This document shows, piece by piece, positions 43,008-52,481 of a stretch of DNA of 64,000 nt. The first letter of the stretch is position 1. Each line of letters starts with the position of its first letter. Both the position numbers and the translations under genes were made by a program. This stretch comes from JAJOKK01 sp965370555 (GTDB taxonomy: Bacteria > Bipolaricaulota > Bipolaricaulia > UBA7950 > UBA9294): the NCBI GenBank assembly GCA_965370555.1, contig CBDUVB010000001.1:62001-126000 (forward strand), read 5' to 3'. The notes below the pieces were generated by a model. That model ran no database searches. It was not told the origin of the DNA and saw nothing but the letters and a program-made list of their open reading frames with translations.

Positions 43008-45110
43008 TCAATCTTCCAGCTTAATCAAGATATCGACCGCAGCCGACTGCTCACCGGCAATGAACGGGTTCAGATCTATCTCAGCGATCATCGGCAGGTC
43101 GAGGCTCATCTCTCCTAATCGGTGCAGGGTATCGGCGAGGGCGCCGATATCGACCAAGGGTTGACCACGAAAGGCTTCCAGCAAAGGGAAGGCGCGGATC
43201 GAGCGGATCATTCGCTCCGCCTGATCGATCGAGAGCGGAGCAACCCCGAATGACACGTCCTTCAACGCCTCGACAAGCGTTCCTCCAATGCCAAACATGA
43301 GCACCGGCCCAAAGGAAGGGTCACGTTCCATCCCAAGGATCAGCTCGCGCCCGGAGAGGGTCGGTTGCAGAAGGATCCTTCCACTCCGTAAACCCTGACT
43401 CACAACCAGCTCTTCTAATCGGCAGACAGCGCGTCGTAACTGCTCCTCGTTCGTGATCCCGGTGATCACCGCTCCCAGTTCGAAGCGGTGAAAGAGACCG
43501 GGAGCATCGATCTTGGCAACAAGAGGAAACCGTGCCTCACGCGCAAAGACAAGCGCCTCCTGTACGTCCCTGACGTAGGCGAATGAACAAACATCGATCC
43601 CATACGCTGAGAGGACCTCCGCTCCTTCTGCAAAGGTCAGGGAGGAGCGCCCTTCTTGTTGCACTGCCTCGATCACACGCTTTGCTCGGCCCCGGTCGAT
43701 TACGATATCGCTAACCCTGTCAGGTAATCGTCGCCCCCGCTGGAGGTCCCCTACACGACAGAGGGAGGCGAGGGCATCGACAGCGGTCTCGGGCATGGTA
43801 TAAACAGGGATCTTCTCCTCTTGCAACCGTTTCTTGAACGCGCTCACATTCGAGCTATGACTCAAGGTGCAGACGAGGACCGGTTTATCCGGGTTCTCCT
43901 TGGCTACCCGCAAGATCCCTTCGGCCACTGCTTCCGGCGATTCCTTGAGCACGAGAGGTGGACGGAAGATAACGATCGCCGAGTCGGCAGCGGAGAGGGA
44001 CACACGCAACGTCCGTTCATAATCGGAGGAACCGGCGGTGGCGATCATGTCGATTGGATTCCCTAATCCCGCTTCCGGGGGGAGGAATGAGGCAAGCCTC
44101 TCCTTGGCAGCAGATGGCAGCGGAGGGACCTCGATTCCCATGTGCTCACAGGCATCGGCTGTGATGATCCCCGCGCCACCCGCATTCGTCATGATCACCG
44201 TCCTCCGCCCGCTGGGGATCGCCCCCCACTTAGCGGCGCCAAGGACGGTGAGTGCCTCTCTGATCGATGAAACGCGGATCGCACCGCTCTGAGTCAAGAA
44301 GGCATCGACGATCACATCGGAGGTGGCGAGCGATCCGGTGTGCGAAGCTACCGCAGCCTGGCCGGCCTCTGTCCGGCCTGCCTTCAATACAACGACCGGT
44401 TTCGTGCAAATGATCCTTTCCACCAACTGACGGAACGCCGCTGGGTCGGCAAGGCTCTCCAGATAAAGGAAGATCAACTGAATCTGATCATCGGTTGCCA
44501 TGTGGTCGAGGAAGTCGTTCTCCGACAGGCCGGCCCGGTTCCCCAGATTTACAAACTGCGAAACCCCCAGGTACATCCCCTCGAAGAACTCGAGGACCAT
44601 CTCTCCCAGGGACCCGCTCTGGGAGACGAAGGCGATCTCCCCACTCTTGGGAAACCAGCGTGAGAAGGAGGCATTGAGCGACACCTCTGGAGCACTGTTG
44701 ATGATCCCCATGCAGTTCGGGCCGACCACGTTCAAGGAATAGCGCACAATGAGGTCGCGCAATCGCTCTTCTCTCTCGATCCCTTCTTTCCCGCTTTCCT
44801 TGAATCCCGCGGTGATGATCACCAGGTTCACGATCCCCATCTCGCCACACTGTTCGACCACAGGAAGGACAAGATCCTTGTTGATGGCAAGAACTGCAAG
44901 ATCGATCTCACCAGGGAGAGCAGCCACAGAGGCGTAGCAGGAGAGTCCTTCGACTGTCTCGTACTTCGGGTTCACAGGGTAGATGACACCATGGTAGCCA
45001 CAACGCACGATATTGCGGAGGATCTCGCCCGCAACCGACCCCGGACGCGAGCTGGCCCCGACCACAGCGACCGAGCGAGGCGATAAAAGGCGTGAAAGAT
45101 CTTTAGGCAT
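43008..45110 (-). CDS. Acetate--CoA ligase (ADP-forming), fused alpha-beta subunits
   Basis: This enzyme converts acetyl-CoA, ADP and phosphate to acetate, CoA and ATP, conserving energy in fermentation (or runs in reverse). 700 residues. An N-terminal CoA-binding Rossmann domain (SVAVVGASSRPGSVAGEIL) is followed by succinyl-CoA-ligase-like domains with the conserved active-site His in VASHTGSLATSD. The C-terminal ATP-grasp part has PLVAKIDAPGLFHR...GAVITGI and EIDLNPFI. ATG 45110 fits the family start; the frame runs on to 45338. No good ribosome site is visible. Confidence 0.93.
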   Translation of the reverse strand: MPKDLSRLLSPRSVAVVGASSRPGSVAGEILRNIVRCGYHGVIYPVNPKYETVEGLSCYASVAALPGEIDLAVLAINKDLVLPVVEQCGEMGIVNLVIITAGFKESGKEGIEREERLRDLIVRYSLNVVGPNCMGIINSAPEVSLNASFSRWFPKSGEIAFVSQSGSLGEMVLEFFEGMYLGVSQFVNLGNRAGLSENDFLDHMATDDQIQLIFLYLESLADPAAFRQLVERIICTKPVVVLKAGRTEAGQAAVASHTGSLATSDVIVDAFLTQSGAIRVSSIREALTVLGAAKWGAIPSGRRTVIMTNAGGAGIITADACEHMGIEVPPLPSAAKERLASFLPPEAGLGNPIDMIATAGSSDYERTLRVSLSAADSAIVIFRPPLVLKESPEAVAEGILRVAKENPDKPVLVCTLSHSSNVSAFKKRLQEEKIPVYTMPETAVDALASLCRVGDLQRGRRLPDRVSDIVIDRGRAKRVIEAVQQEGRSSLTFAEGAEVLSAYGIDVCSFAYVRDVQEALVFAREARFPLVAKIDAPGLFHRFELGAVITGITNEEQLRRAVCRLEELVVSQGLRSGRILLQPTLSGRELILGMERDPSFGPVLMFGIGGTLVEALKDVSFGVAPLSIDQAERMIRSIRAFPLLEAFRGQPLVDIGALADTLHRLGEMSLDLPMIAEIDLNPFIAGEQSAAVDILIKLED

Positions 45111-45439
45111 GGAGTTTTTCACTCTCCAAACAGCAAGTTCGGCAAGGGAAACAGGAGGAACCTCATCGGATAAGAGCCCCTCCTTCCTAACACATATCCC
45201 AGACCCCATCGATGGAAACACAGGATCAAACGAGAGTTTACCGTTCCACTGCGGGAGACGCAACACATGCGTTCTTCCTCTCCTTGAGACACGGGAGCCG
45301 CCGCCTTGCGCAGGCACACATTGGTGCACGTCCCACATGCTGCTCGCTCTCCTCCGTCATGTCGCGGATGAGCAGACTCGTCATTGCAGCGCCCCCTTTG
45401 CCTGTTAAGATAAACGAGGTCGATAAAAGGATGGTCTGT

Positions 45440-46032
45440 ATGACGATCAAGCGATGCGCGTGGGCAGGGACCGATCCCCGCTACGTGCGCTACCACGACG
45501 AGGAATGGGGTGTGCCGGTTCACGACGACCGGCTCCTGTTCGAGTTCCTCGTCTTAGAGGGAGCGCAGGCGGGGCTCAGTTGGTCGACGATCCTCAACAA
45601 GCGTGACCCCACTACCGCGAGGTCTTCGATCGATTCGATCCGTCGATCGTGGCGGCGTACGACGAAGCCAAGATCGAGTCGCTCCTCTCGGATTCGGGGA
45701 TAGTGCGCAACCGGCGCAAGGTGGAATCGGCAATCGGTAATGCCCGCGCCCTCCTTGCGGTTCAACAGGAGTTTGGAAGCTTCGCACGTTACATCTGGAG
45801 TTTCACCGGTGGGAGGACGATCCACGGCGCGTGGGCTTCGATCGAGAAGGTTCCAACACAGACCCCTGAGTCCACCGCGATGAGCGTGGATCTGAAAAAA
45901 CGGAGGTTCAAGTTCGTCGGGCCGACGATCTGCTACGCGTTCATGCAAGCGGTGGGGATGGTGAACGATCACACTATCGACTGCTTCCGTTATCGTGAAT
46001 TGGTCGAGGAGATCAACAAGGGGGAACGATGA
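45440..46032 (+). pseudogene. tag: DNA-3-methyladenine glycosylase I, frameshifted
   Basis: Tag removes 3-methyladenine from DNA. Both halves are well conserved: KRCAWAGTDPRYVRYHDEEWGVP, then LSWSTILNKRD up to about 45607; and from about 45613, in another frame, YREVFDRFDPSIVAAYDEAK, ending GPTICYAFMQAVGMVNDHTIDCFRY. The break falls in the C-run CCCC at 45607-45610 (one base missing or two extra). Apart from that the gene is complete, so a sequencing error or a recent mutation is equally possible. It overlaps the HIT gene by 4 bp (ATGA). Confidence 0.85.
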
Positions 46033-46451
46033 GCGACTGCATCTTCTGCAGGATCGTGGCCGGACGCGCCCCGGCGAGCATCGTTTTCCAGGACGATCGA
46101 TGCTGCGCGTTCATGGACATCCAGCCGGTCAATCCAGGGCACGTTCTCATCGTCCCCGTCGCGCACGTCGCGTTCCTCGATGACCTCGACGAGGAGACCG
46201 GCGCATACTTATTCACGATCGCTCAGCGGCTCTCCCGCGCGCTCCGGCACTCTGGGGTGCGCTGCGAGGGGGTGAACCTCTTCCTCGCCGACGGGGAGGC
46301 GGCCGGACAGGAAGTCTTCCACGTGCACCTGCACGTCTTCCCTCGCTTTCGTAACGATGGGTTCGGCCTGCGGATGAGGCCGGACTACGGGGTTCTCCCG
46401 GCACGCAATTACCTCGACGTTCTCGCCGCAACGATCCGCGCGGAATTGTGA
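46029..46451 (+). CDS. HIT-family nucleotide-binding protein
   Basis: 140 residues of the Hint/HIT branch, hydrolases of nucleotide phosphoramidates and dinucleotides. CIFCRIVAG, the NPGHVLIVPVAHV block and the histidine triad HVHLHVFPR are intact. The ATG overlaps the stop of tag. The physiological substrate is unknown, as for most family members. Confidence 0.94.
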   Translation: MSDCIFCRIVAGRAPASIVFQDDRCCAFMDIQPVNPGHVLIVPVAHVAFLDDLDEETGAYLFTIAQRLSRALRHSGVRCEGVNLFLADGEAAGQEVFHVHLHVFPRFRNDGFGLRMRPDYGVLPARNYLDVLAATIRAEL

Positions 46452-46478
46452 ATATCTACGTACTGAAAGGAGGGTTCT

Positions 46479-48578
46479 ATGATTCACCCAAAGCATCCCG
46501 ATAGGCCTGTCTACCCGGAATCACCGGCAGGGGATCATGTCGATGTTCTGCACGGCGTTCGCGTTCCCGATCCGTATCGGTGGTTGGAGGAGATCGACTC
46601 CGAACGGACGCGCAATTGGATCGAGGTGCAGAACAAGGTGACCTCCTGCTATCTCGATGCGATCCCAGCCCGCCGAACGATCCGCCAGCGAATGAAGGAA
46701 CTGTGGAATCATGAGCAGTTCGGCGTCCCGTTCCAACGCGGAGATCGCCTCTTCTTCACCCGCAACGACGGCTTGCAGAACCAGCCGGTTCTATACTGGA
46801 TGGCCTCCCGCGACGATGATCCCCGGGTTCTCCTCGATCCGAACGAGCTAGCGAACGATGGGACCATCGCCCTGACCGGGATCGCGATCAACAATGACGG
46901 AACCCTACTCGCCTATGGCCTTTCCTCTGCTGGGTCCGACTGGCAGGAGTGGCATGTTCGCGAGATCGAGAGTGGGTGTGACCTCGACGATCATCTCGAG
47001 TGGATAAAGTTCACCAATGCCGCCTGGTTCGGCGACGGTTTCTTCTACTGTCGCTACGACGAACCGACAAAAGGAGCGAACTACAAAGAGGCAAACTACA
47101 ACCAGAAGCTCTATTACCACGCGGTTGCTACCCCGCAGTCCGCGGATCGACTCATCTACGAACGTCCTGACCAGAAGGAGTGGTTCTTTGGTGTGGAGGC
47201 CACTGAAGACGACCATACCCTTGTTCTTTCCGTTCATCATGGAACACAGCGGGAGAACGCCGTCTTTATCAAGGATCTGCAGGACGAGAAGGCCCCTTTC
47301 CTCGAGATCCTGCCCGAGTTTGACGCCGGGTACACCTTCATCGGAAACGATGGTTCGATCCTCTACTTCATGACCGATCTCGATGCGCCGATGGGGCGGG
47401 TGATCGCGATCGACCTCACCCAACTCGGCCGCAACAACTGGCGTGAGATCATCCCCGAAGAGAGCGATTCACTGCAGGGGGTTCGCCTTGTCGGGGAGCA
47501 CTTCTTCGCCGCTTACCTTCACGATGCCTACAGCCACGTCCTTTTCTTTGACTTGGATGGGAAGAGGGAAGGAGAGATCGCGCTCCCCGATCTCGGTTCT
47601 GTCACCGGGTTCGGTGGGCCACTGGATCGGGAACTCGCCCACGGAACCCGAAAGGATCGGGGAGTTTTCTATGGATTCAGCGGGTTCACCGTGCCGGGGA
47701 CGATCTACCGCTACAACCTGGAAACGGGCGAAAGCACTTTATTCCGCGAGCCACAAGTCGAGTTTGATCCTGCCGCTTACGTGACCGAGCAGATCTTCTA
47801 CAAGAGCAAGGACGGAACGCGCGTGCCGATGTTCTTGAGCTACAAGAAAGGGATGGTGCGAGAGGGGAACCATCCCACCTACCTCTACGGCTACGGTGGA
47901 TTTGCCATCCCTCTCACCCCTTCCTTCTCTATACCTAACCTGGTGTGGATGGAGATGGGAGGCGTTTACGCTCAGGCGAACCTGCGCGGTGGTGGGGAGT
48001 ACGGCAAAGCATGGCATGAGGCGGGTTCAAGGCTGCAAAAACAGAACGTGTTCGACGATTTTATCGCTGCGGCGGAGTGGTTGATCGACAACAAGATCAC
48101 CACACCGGCGAAGCTGGCCATCGGCGGACGAAGTAACGGCGGCCTTCTCGTGGGTGCTTCCATGACACAACGCCCCGACCTGTTTGGCGCCTGCCTCCCC
48201 GGAGTGGGGGTGATGGATATGCTGCGCTTTCACCGGTTCACCATCGGCTGGGCATGGACATCCGACTACGGCTCTCCAGATGAACGCGATGCGTTCACTA
48301 CCCTTTATGACTACTCCCCTTATCACAACCTGAAGCCAGGAACGGCCTACCCGGCGACCCTCGTCACGACCGGCGATCATGACGACCGCGTCTTCCCCGC
48401 TCATAGCTTCAAGTTCGCCGCCGCCTTGCAGGCTGCTCAACAGGGGGATGCCCCGGTGTTGATCCGCATAGATACGAAGGCAGGCCACGGGATGGGAAAG
48501 CCGGTCGCCAAGATGATCGAGGAGCAGGTCGACTGCTGGGCGTTCCTGGTGGAAAATCTAGCTATGCCGATCGACTGA
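46479..48578 (+). CDS. Prolyl oligopeptidase (S9A)
   Basis: 699 residues without a signal peptide, so probably cytosolic; it cleaves short peptides after proline. The N-terminal DPYRWLEEIDSERTRNWIEVQN and a beta-propeller region precede the alpha/beta-hydrolase domain. The catalytic Ser is residue 552 in GGRSNGG, Asp is in GDHDDRVFP and His in KAGHGMG. GGNLRGGGEYG-like (ANLRGGGEYGKAWHEAG) confirms the subfamily. AAAGGAGGG precedes the ATG. Confidence 0.95.
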   Translation: MIHPKHPDRPVYPESPAGDHVDVLHGVRVPDPYRWLEEIDSERTRNWIEVQNKVTSCYLDAIPARRTIRQRMKELWNHEQFGVPFQRGDRLFFTRNDGLQNQPVLYWMASRDDDPRVLLDPNELANDGTIALTGIAINNDGTLLAYGLSSAGSDWQEWHVREIESGCDLDDHLEWIKFTNAAWFGDGFFYCRYDEPTKGANYKEANYNQKLYYHAVATPQSADRLIYERPDQKEWFFGVEATEDDHTLVLSVHHGTQRENAVFIKDLQDEKAPFLEILPEFDAGYTFIGNDGSILYFMTDLDAPMGRVIAIDLTQLGRNNWREIIPEESDSLQGVRLVGEHFFAAYLHDAYSHVLFFDLDGKREGEIALPDLGSVTGFGGPLDRELAHGTRKDRGVFYGFSGFTVPGTIYRYNLETGESTLFREPQVEFDPAAYVTEQIFYKSKDGTRVPMFLSYKKGMVREGNHPTYLYGYGGFAIPLTPSFSIPNLVWMEMGGVYAQANLRGGGEYGKAWHEAGSRLQKQNVFDDFIAAAEWLIDNKITTPAKLAIGGRSNGGLLVGASMTQRPDLFGACLPGVGVMDMLRFHRFTIGWAWTSDYGSPDERDAFTTLYDYSPYHNLKPGTAYPATLVTTGDHDDRVFPAHSFKFAAALQAAQQGDAPVLIRIDTKAGHGMGKPVAKMIEEQVDCWAFLVENLAMPID

Positions 48579-48664
48579 TTCTGCTGTAATGGCGGACGAT
48601 CGATGCTGCGTGGATGGTGATCGAAACGGTCCAACAAACAACCTCCGAATCCGGTGTTTTTCCT

Positions 48665-48692
48665 TTAGACTCCCTGGCCGCGGGGTTATAAT
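48665..48692 (+). promoter_or_regulatory. pdxS promoter
   Basis: A perfect -10 TATAAT (48687-48692) with a weaker TTAGAC (48665-48670) 16 bp upstream. It would start transcription about 30 nt before the pdxS ATG and serve the pdxS-to-miaA run. Confidence 0.6.
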
Positions 48693-48728
48693 CGCAACGT
48701 AGTGTAGTTATGTAGAGGGGTGAAAACG

Positions 48729-49607
48729 ATGGTAGAGAAGGGTACGTTTCGTGTGAAGAGCGGGTTGGCGGAGATGCTGAAGGGCGGAGTGATCATGGAT
48801 GTCACCACCGCCGAGCAGGCGAAGATCGCTGAGAGTGCTGGAGCCGTGGCTGTGATGGCCCTTGAACGCGTCCCAGCCGATATTCGCGCTCAGGGCGGGG
48901 TTGCACGTATGGCAGACCCCAAGAGGGTTGCGGAGATTCAAGCAGAGGTCTCCATTCCGGTTATGGCCAAGGTGAGGATCGGACACTTCGCGGAGGCGCA
49001 GATCCTTCAGTCGCTTGAGGTCGACTACATCGACGAATCCGAGGTCCTGACCCCGGCCGACCCCCAGTACCACATCGACAAATGGGCGTTTACGGTTCCG
49101 TTCGTCTGTGGGGCGCGTAACCTTGGGGAGGCGTGCCGCAGGATCGCAGAGGGGGCGGCGATGATTCGTACCAAAGGCGAACCCGGAACAGGAAATGTCA
49201 TTGAGGCGGTGAAGCACATGCGCCTGATGAACGAGCAGATTCGCGAGGTCCTCGCCGCTCCGGAGGAGGAACTGATGGTGATGGCCAAGGAGATGGGCGC
49301 CCCCTACACCATCCTCCGCCTGATCCGCGAGACGGGAAGGCTTCCGGTCGTGAACTTTGCCGCTGGCGGAATCGCCACCCCGGCCGATGCAGCGATGATG
49401 ATGCAGCTTGGGTGCGACGGAATCTTCGTTGGAAGCGGCGTTTTCAAGTCCGGTGACCCGGAGAAGAGAGCGCGGGCGATCGTGCAAGCGACGACCCATT
49501 TCAACGACCCCAAGATTCTTGCCGAGGTCTCGGCGGGACTCGGGGAGGCGATGGTCGGAATCTCGATCGAGGAGATTCCCCCGCACGAGATGATGCAGGT
49601 CCGCTAA
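48729..49607 (+). CDS. pdxS: Pyridoxal 5'-phosphate synthase subunit PdxS
   Basis: PdxS builds PLP from ribose-5-phosphate, glyceraldehyde-3-phosphate and ammonia. 292 residues: KSGLAEMLKGGVIMDV, MALERVPADIRAQGGVARM, VMAKVRIGHFAEAQ with the substrate Lys, and MIRTKGEPGTGNV are diagnostic. ATG 48729 is preferred over GTG 48720. It is followed with no gap by pdxT and then by gap, which supplies or uses one of its substrates. Confidence 0.98.
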   Translation: MVEKGTFRVKSGLAEMLKGGVIMDVTTAEQAKIAESAGAVAVMALERVPADIRAQGGVARMADPKRVAEIQAEVSIPVMAKVRIGHFAEAQILQSLEVDYIDESEVLTPADPQYHIDKWAFTVPFVCGARNLGEACRRIAEGAAMIRTKGEPGTGNVIEAVKHMRLMNEQIREVLAAPEEELMVMAKEMGAPYTILRLIRETGRLPVVNFAAGGIATPADAAMMMQLGCDGIFVGSGVFKSGDPEKRARAIVQATTHFNDPKILAEVSAGLGEAMVGISIEEIPPHEMMQVR

Positions 49608-50192
49608 ATGAAGATCGGGGTACTAGGCCTGCAAGGGGCGGTGCGGGAACACCTTCGGAGCCTCGCGCAGCTAGAAATCGAGGGAAGAATCGTCAAGAAA
49701 CAGGAGGACCTTTCGGGCCTTTCGGGACTGATCCTTCCGGGCGGGGAATCGACGGCAATCTCGCTCCTGGCGGCAGGATCGTTCCTTGAAGAGCTTCGCC
49801 GCCTGGCAAGGGAAGGCCTTCCCCTCTTCGGGACTTGCGCGGGGATGATCCTCCTCGCACACGAGGTGGAAGGACGTGAGGGTCCTATCATTGACGCAAT
49901 TGACATAACGGTCACGCGCAACGCGTCGGGAAGGCAGGTGGATAGCTTTGAGACGGTACTTGCGGTGGAAGGGATCGGAGAGGACATTCCAGCTGTCTTC
50001 ATCCGGGCCCCCTACGTGACGCGACTGGGCGAAGGTGTGACATCTCTCGCTCAACACGACGGATCGGTGGTGATGGCGCAACAGGGGAACGCCCTTGTAT
50101 CGAGCTTCCATCCGGAGCTGACCGATGACCTACGGATTCATAGGTACTTTCTCAGGATAGTAAAAGAATATATGAAGGAGGAGACGACATGA
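49608..50192 (+). CDS. pdxT: Pyridoxal 5'-phosphate synthase glutaminase PdxT
   Basis: PdxT supplies ammonia to PdxS by hydrolysing glutamine. 194 residues of class I amidotransferase fold: LQGAVREH, LPGGEST, the nucleophile Cys in GTCAGM and the His-Glu pair in SFHPEL. Its ATG directly follows the pdxS stop. The stop overlaps the gap start (ATGA). Confidence 0.97.
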   Translation: MKIGVLGLQGAVREHLRSLAQLEIEGRIVKKQEDLSGLSGLILPGGESTAISLLAAGSFLEELRRLAREGLPLFGTCAGMILLAHEVEGREGPIIDAIDITVTRNASGRQVDSFETVLAVEGIGEDIPAVFIRAPYVTRLGEGVTSLAQHDGSVVMAQQGNALVSSFHPELTDDLRIHRYFLRIVKEYMKEETT

Positions 50193-51187
50193 AAAAGGTG
50201 GCAATCAACGGGTTTGGACGGATCGGGCGGGCGTTCTTCAGGATCGCGTTCGGGCGTGAGGATATGCAGATCGTGGCGATCAACGACCCATTTATCACCC
50301 CGGATGTAGCGCGGTACCTCCTTGTCCACGATTCGGTCTATCACCGTTATGAACGAGAGGTAACCTCGGATGAGAAAGGGATTACCATTGACAAAACCTT
50401 CATTCCTCTCTTTGCCGAGAAGAACCCGAAGGACCTTCCGTGGGGAGAGATGGGGATCGATCTCGTGGTCGAATCGACGGGGGTCTTCCTCTCCCCGGAG
50501 AAGGCAGCCCTCCACCTCGAAGGCGGGGCGAAGCGTGTCCTCCTCTCTGCTCCTCCCAAGGGAGAAGGGATACTGCAGATAGTCCACGGAGTGAACGACA
50601 AAGAGGTCGATCTGGGGGGGCACAAGATCATTTCGGCCGCCTCCTGCACCACCAACTCGCTCGTCCCTGTCGCCCACGTGCTGGAACGCGAGTTCGGAAT
50701 CGTCCATGCCTTTCTGACGACGGTGCACGGGTACACCGGCGATCAACGACTGGTCGATGCACCCCACAATAAGATCAGCCGCCGTCGCGCCGCCGCGATC
50801 AATATCATCCCCACGACAACCGGTGCGGCTGCGGCGACTGGAAAGGTGATCCCTTCTCTCGCCGGGAAGATGGACGGGATCGCGTTCCGCGTCCCTGTCC
50901 CCACCGGCTCGGTAAGCGATTTCACCGTGGAGATGAAGAGGGATGTTTCCGTGACTGAGATAAACGATGCCTTTCGCAGTTACGCGAAGAAGGATGAGCT
51001 TGTCGGCATCCTCGGGGTGAGCGAGGAGCCGATCGTATCTACCGATATCATCGGGGAATCCCGGGCGAGCATCGTTGACCTTACCATGACCAAGGTGGTC
51101 GATGATCGCCTCGTCAAGGTCGTGACCTTCTATGACAACGAGTGGGGATACACGCACCAACTCGTACGTGTGGCGTCCATCCTCTGA
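50189..51187 (+). CDS. gap: Glyceraldehyde-3-phosphate dehydrogenase
   Basis: 332 residues of the NAD-type GAPDH. NGFGRIGR begins the Rossmann fold, Asp33 (AINDPF) favours NAD, the catalytic Cys153 lies in SAASCTTNS and His180 in TTVHGYTGDQ. A GGAGGAG ribosome site lies inside the end of pdxT. Linkage to pdxST is suggestive because glyceraldehyde-3-phosphate is a PLP precursor, though gap also serves glycolysis. Confidence 0.97.
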   Translation: MKKVAINGFGRIGRAFFRIAFGREDMQIVAINDPFITPDVARYLLVHDSVYHRYEREVTSDEKGITIDKTFIPLFAEKNPKDLPWGEMGIDLVVESTGVFLSPEKAALHLEGGAKRVLLSAPPKGEGILQIVHGVNDKEVDLGGHKIISAASCTTNSLVPVAHVLEREFGIVHAFLTTVHGYTGDQRLVDAPHNKISRRRAAAINIIPTTTGAAAATGKVIPSLAGKMDGIAFRVPVPTGSVSDFTVEMKRDVSVTEINDAFRSYAKKDELVGILGVSEEPIVSTDIIGESRASIVDLTMTKVVDDRLVKVVTFYDNEWGYTHQLVRVASIL

Positions 51188-51197
51188 GCCATACCTT

Positions 51198-51893
51198 GTG
51201 ACGAGGGTCGCCGAAGGCTTGGCTTCCGTCCTCTTTCCACCACGATGTCTCCTGTGCGGAGAGAGGACGGAGAGGCTCGCCCTCCTGTGCGAGCGGTGTA
51301 CCCAGGAACTTCCCTCGCTTGACGGGACCCGCTGTCACCGGTGTCAGGAGCCCCTTACGGAAGAGGGCCTCGATCTTTGCCGCGCGTGCGGAACGCGTGA
51401 TCGAGGCTTCGACCTCGCGCGATCGCTCGGTCCCTACGCAAGCGGTTGGGGAAGACTCGTCCGCGCCCTCAAGTTCGACCGCGAACGGATGGCCGCACGG
51501 TTCCTCTCCTACTGTTTAGCCGGGTACCTCACCCACGCGAGGCCGTTCGGCCATTTTGATATTGTCAGCTACGTGCCGATGAGCCGTGTTGACCGACGTG
51601 CACGAGGGTTCAACCAGGCGCAACTGCTCGCTACAGGTCTCGCAAAACGCCTCGGGCTCCCCTTAATAGCCCTTCTAGCCAAGGAGCACAGGACCCTACC
51701 GCAGGCCGGACTCTCCGCCCGCGAGCGGCGCGAGAACTTGCGCGGGGCCTTCCACCTGATAAGATCTGGGGCGGGGAAGATTCTTCTTATCGATGATATC
51801 TTCACAACGGGTTCTACTGTGGAGGCGTGTGCCCACACATTGAAATCCGGTGGTTACAAGGAGGTTTTTGTCCTCACTGTAGCGCGTGCTTGA
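51198..51893 (+). CDS. comF: ComF-family phosphoribosyltransferase-like protein
   Basis: ComF proteins take part in DNA uptake or processing. An N-terminal zinc-binding region (CLLCGERTERLALLCERC, later CHRC and CRAC) is followed by a PRTase domain with the PRPP loop ILLIDDIFTTGST. Family blocks LKFDRER and VPMSRVDRRARGFNQAQLLA are present. The frame is open from 51132, inside gap. GTG 51198 or GTG 51168 are more likely starts; neither has a clear ribosome site. Confidence 0.88.
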   Translation: MTRVAEGLASVLFPPRCLLCGERTERLALLCERCTQELPSLDGTRCHRCQEPLTEEGLDLCRACGTRDRGFDLARSLGPYASGWGRLVRALKFDRERMAARFLSYCLAGYLTHARPFGHFDIVSYVPMSRVDRRARGFNQAQLLATGLAKRLGLPLIALLAKEHRTLPQAGLSARERRENLRGAFHLIRSGAGKILLIDDIFTTGSTVEACAHTLKSGGYKEVFVLTVARA

Positions 51894-51905
51894 TGAAGGG
51901 GGATC

Positions 51906-52478
51906 ATGCAGGTCGAATCGATCTGTCTTGGGAGTTTGGCGACTAACTGTTACCTTGTTGAGGTCAACGGAACGACGGTACTCATCGATCCGGCTGAGCC
52001 TTCGGAGGATCTCTTCTCTTTCCTCGGGGAGCGGCGTGTCGACCTCGTGGTGAATACGCACGGACACTTCGATCACATCGGTGGAGATTGGGCCCTGCAT
52101 GAGCAGGGGGCAGAGATTCTCCTCCATCGGGCCGATCTTATGTTTGTCGATCAGTTCTACCCGGATCACCCGCCGATCGATCGCTACATCGAGGATGGAG
52201 ACGAGATCGCCGGGAACCTACGTGTCATCCACGTCCCAGGGCACTCTCCCGGGAGCGTCATCCTTGCCACACGCGACGCTCTCTTTGTGGGAGACCTCCT
52301 CTTCGCAGGCTCAGTCGGGAGGACCGACCTTCCCGGTGGGTCCCTTACCCAGATGAAGCAATCTCTGAAGAAGCTCCTCGCTCTCCCGGGCAACTACCGC
52401 GTCTACCCAGGGCACGGTGAGGAGACGACCCTCGATCGAGAGCGGAGGACGAACCCGTACATCCTCTCCTGGAGGTGA
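51906..52478 (+). CDS. Metallo-beta-lactamase-fold hydrolase (glyoxalase II-like)
   Basis: 190 residues with the metal motif THGHFDHIGGD, then HVPGHSPGS and VYPGHGEETT, all metal ligands of the family. Small stand-alone enzymes like this hydrolyse thioesters such as S-lactoylglutathione or related hydroxyacyl thiols. The C-terminal substrate domain of true GloB is shortened. It is 13 bp after comF. Confidence 0.88.
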   Translation: MQVESICLGSLATNCYLVEVNGTTVLIDPAEPSEDLFSFLGERRVDLVVNTHGHFDHIGGDWALHEQGAEILLHRADLMFVDQFYPDHPPIDRYIEDGDEIAGNLRVIHVPGHSPGSVILATRDALFVGDLLFAGSVGRTDLPGGSLTQMKQSLKKLLALPGNYRVYPGHGEETTLDRERRTNPYILSWR

Positions 52479-52481
52479 TCG

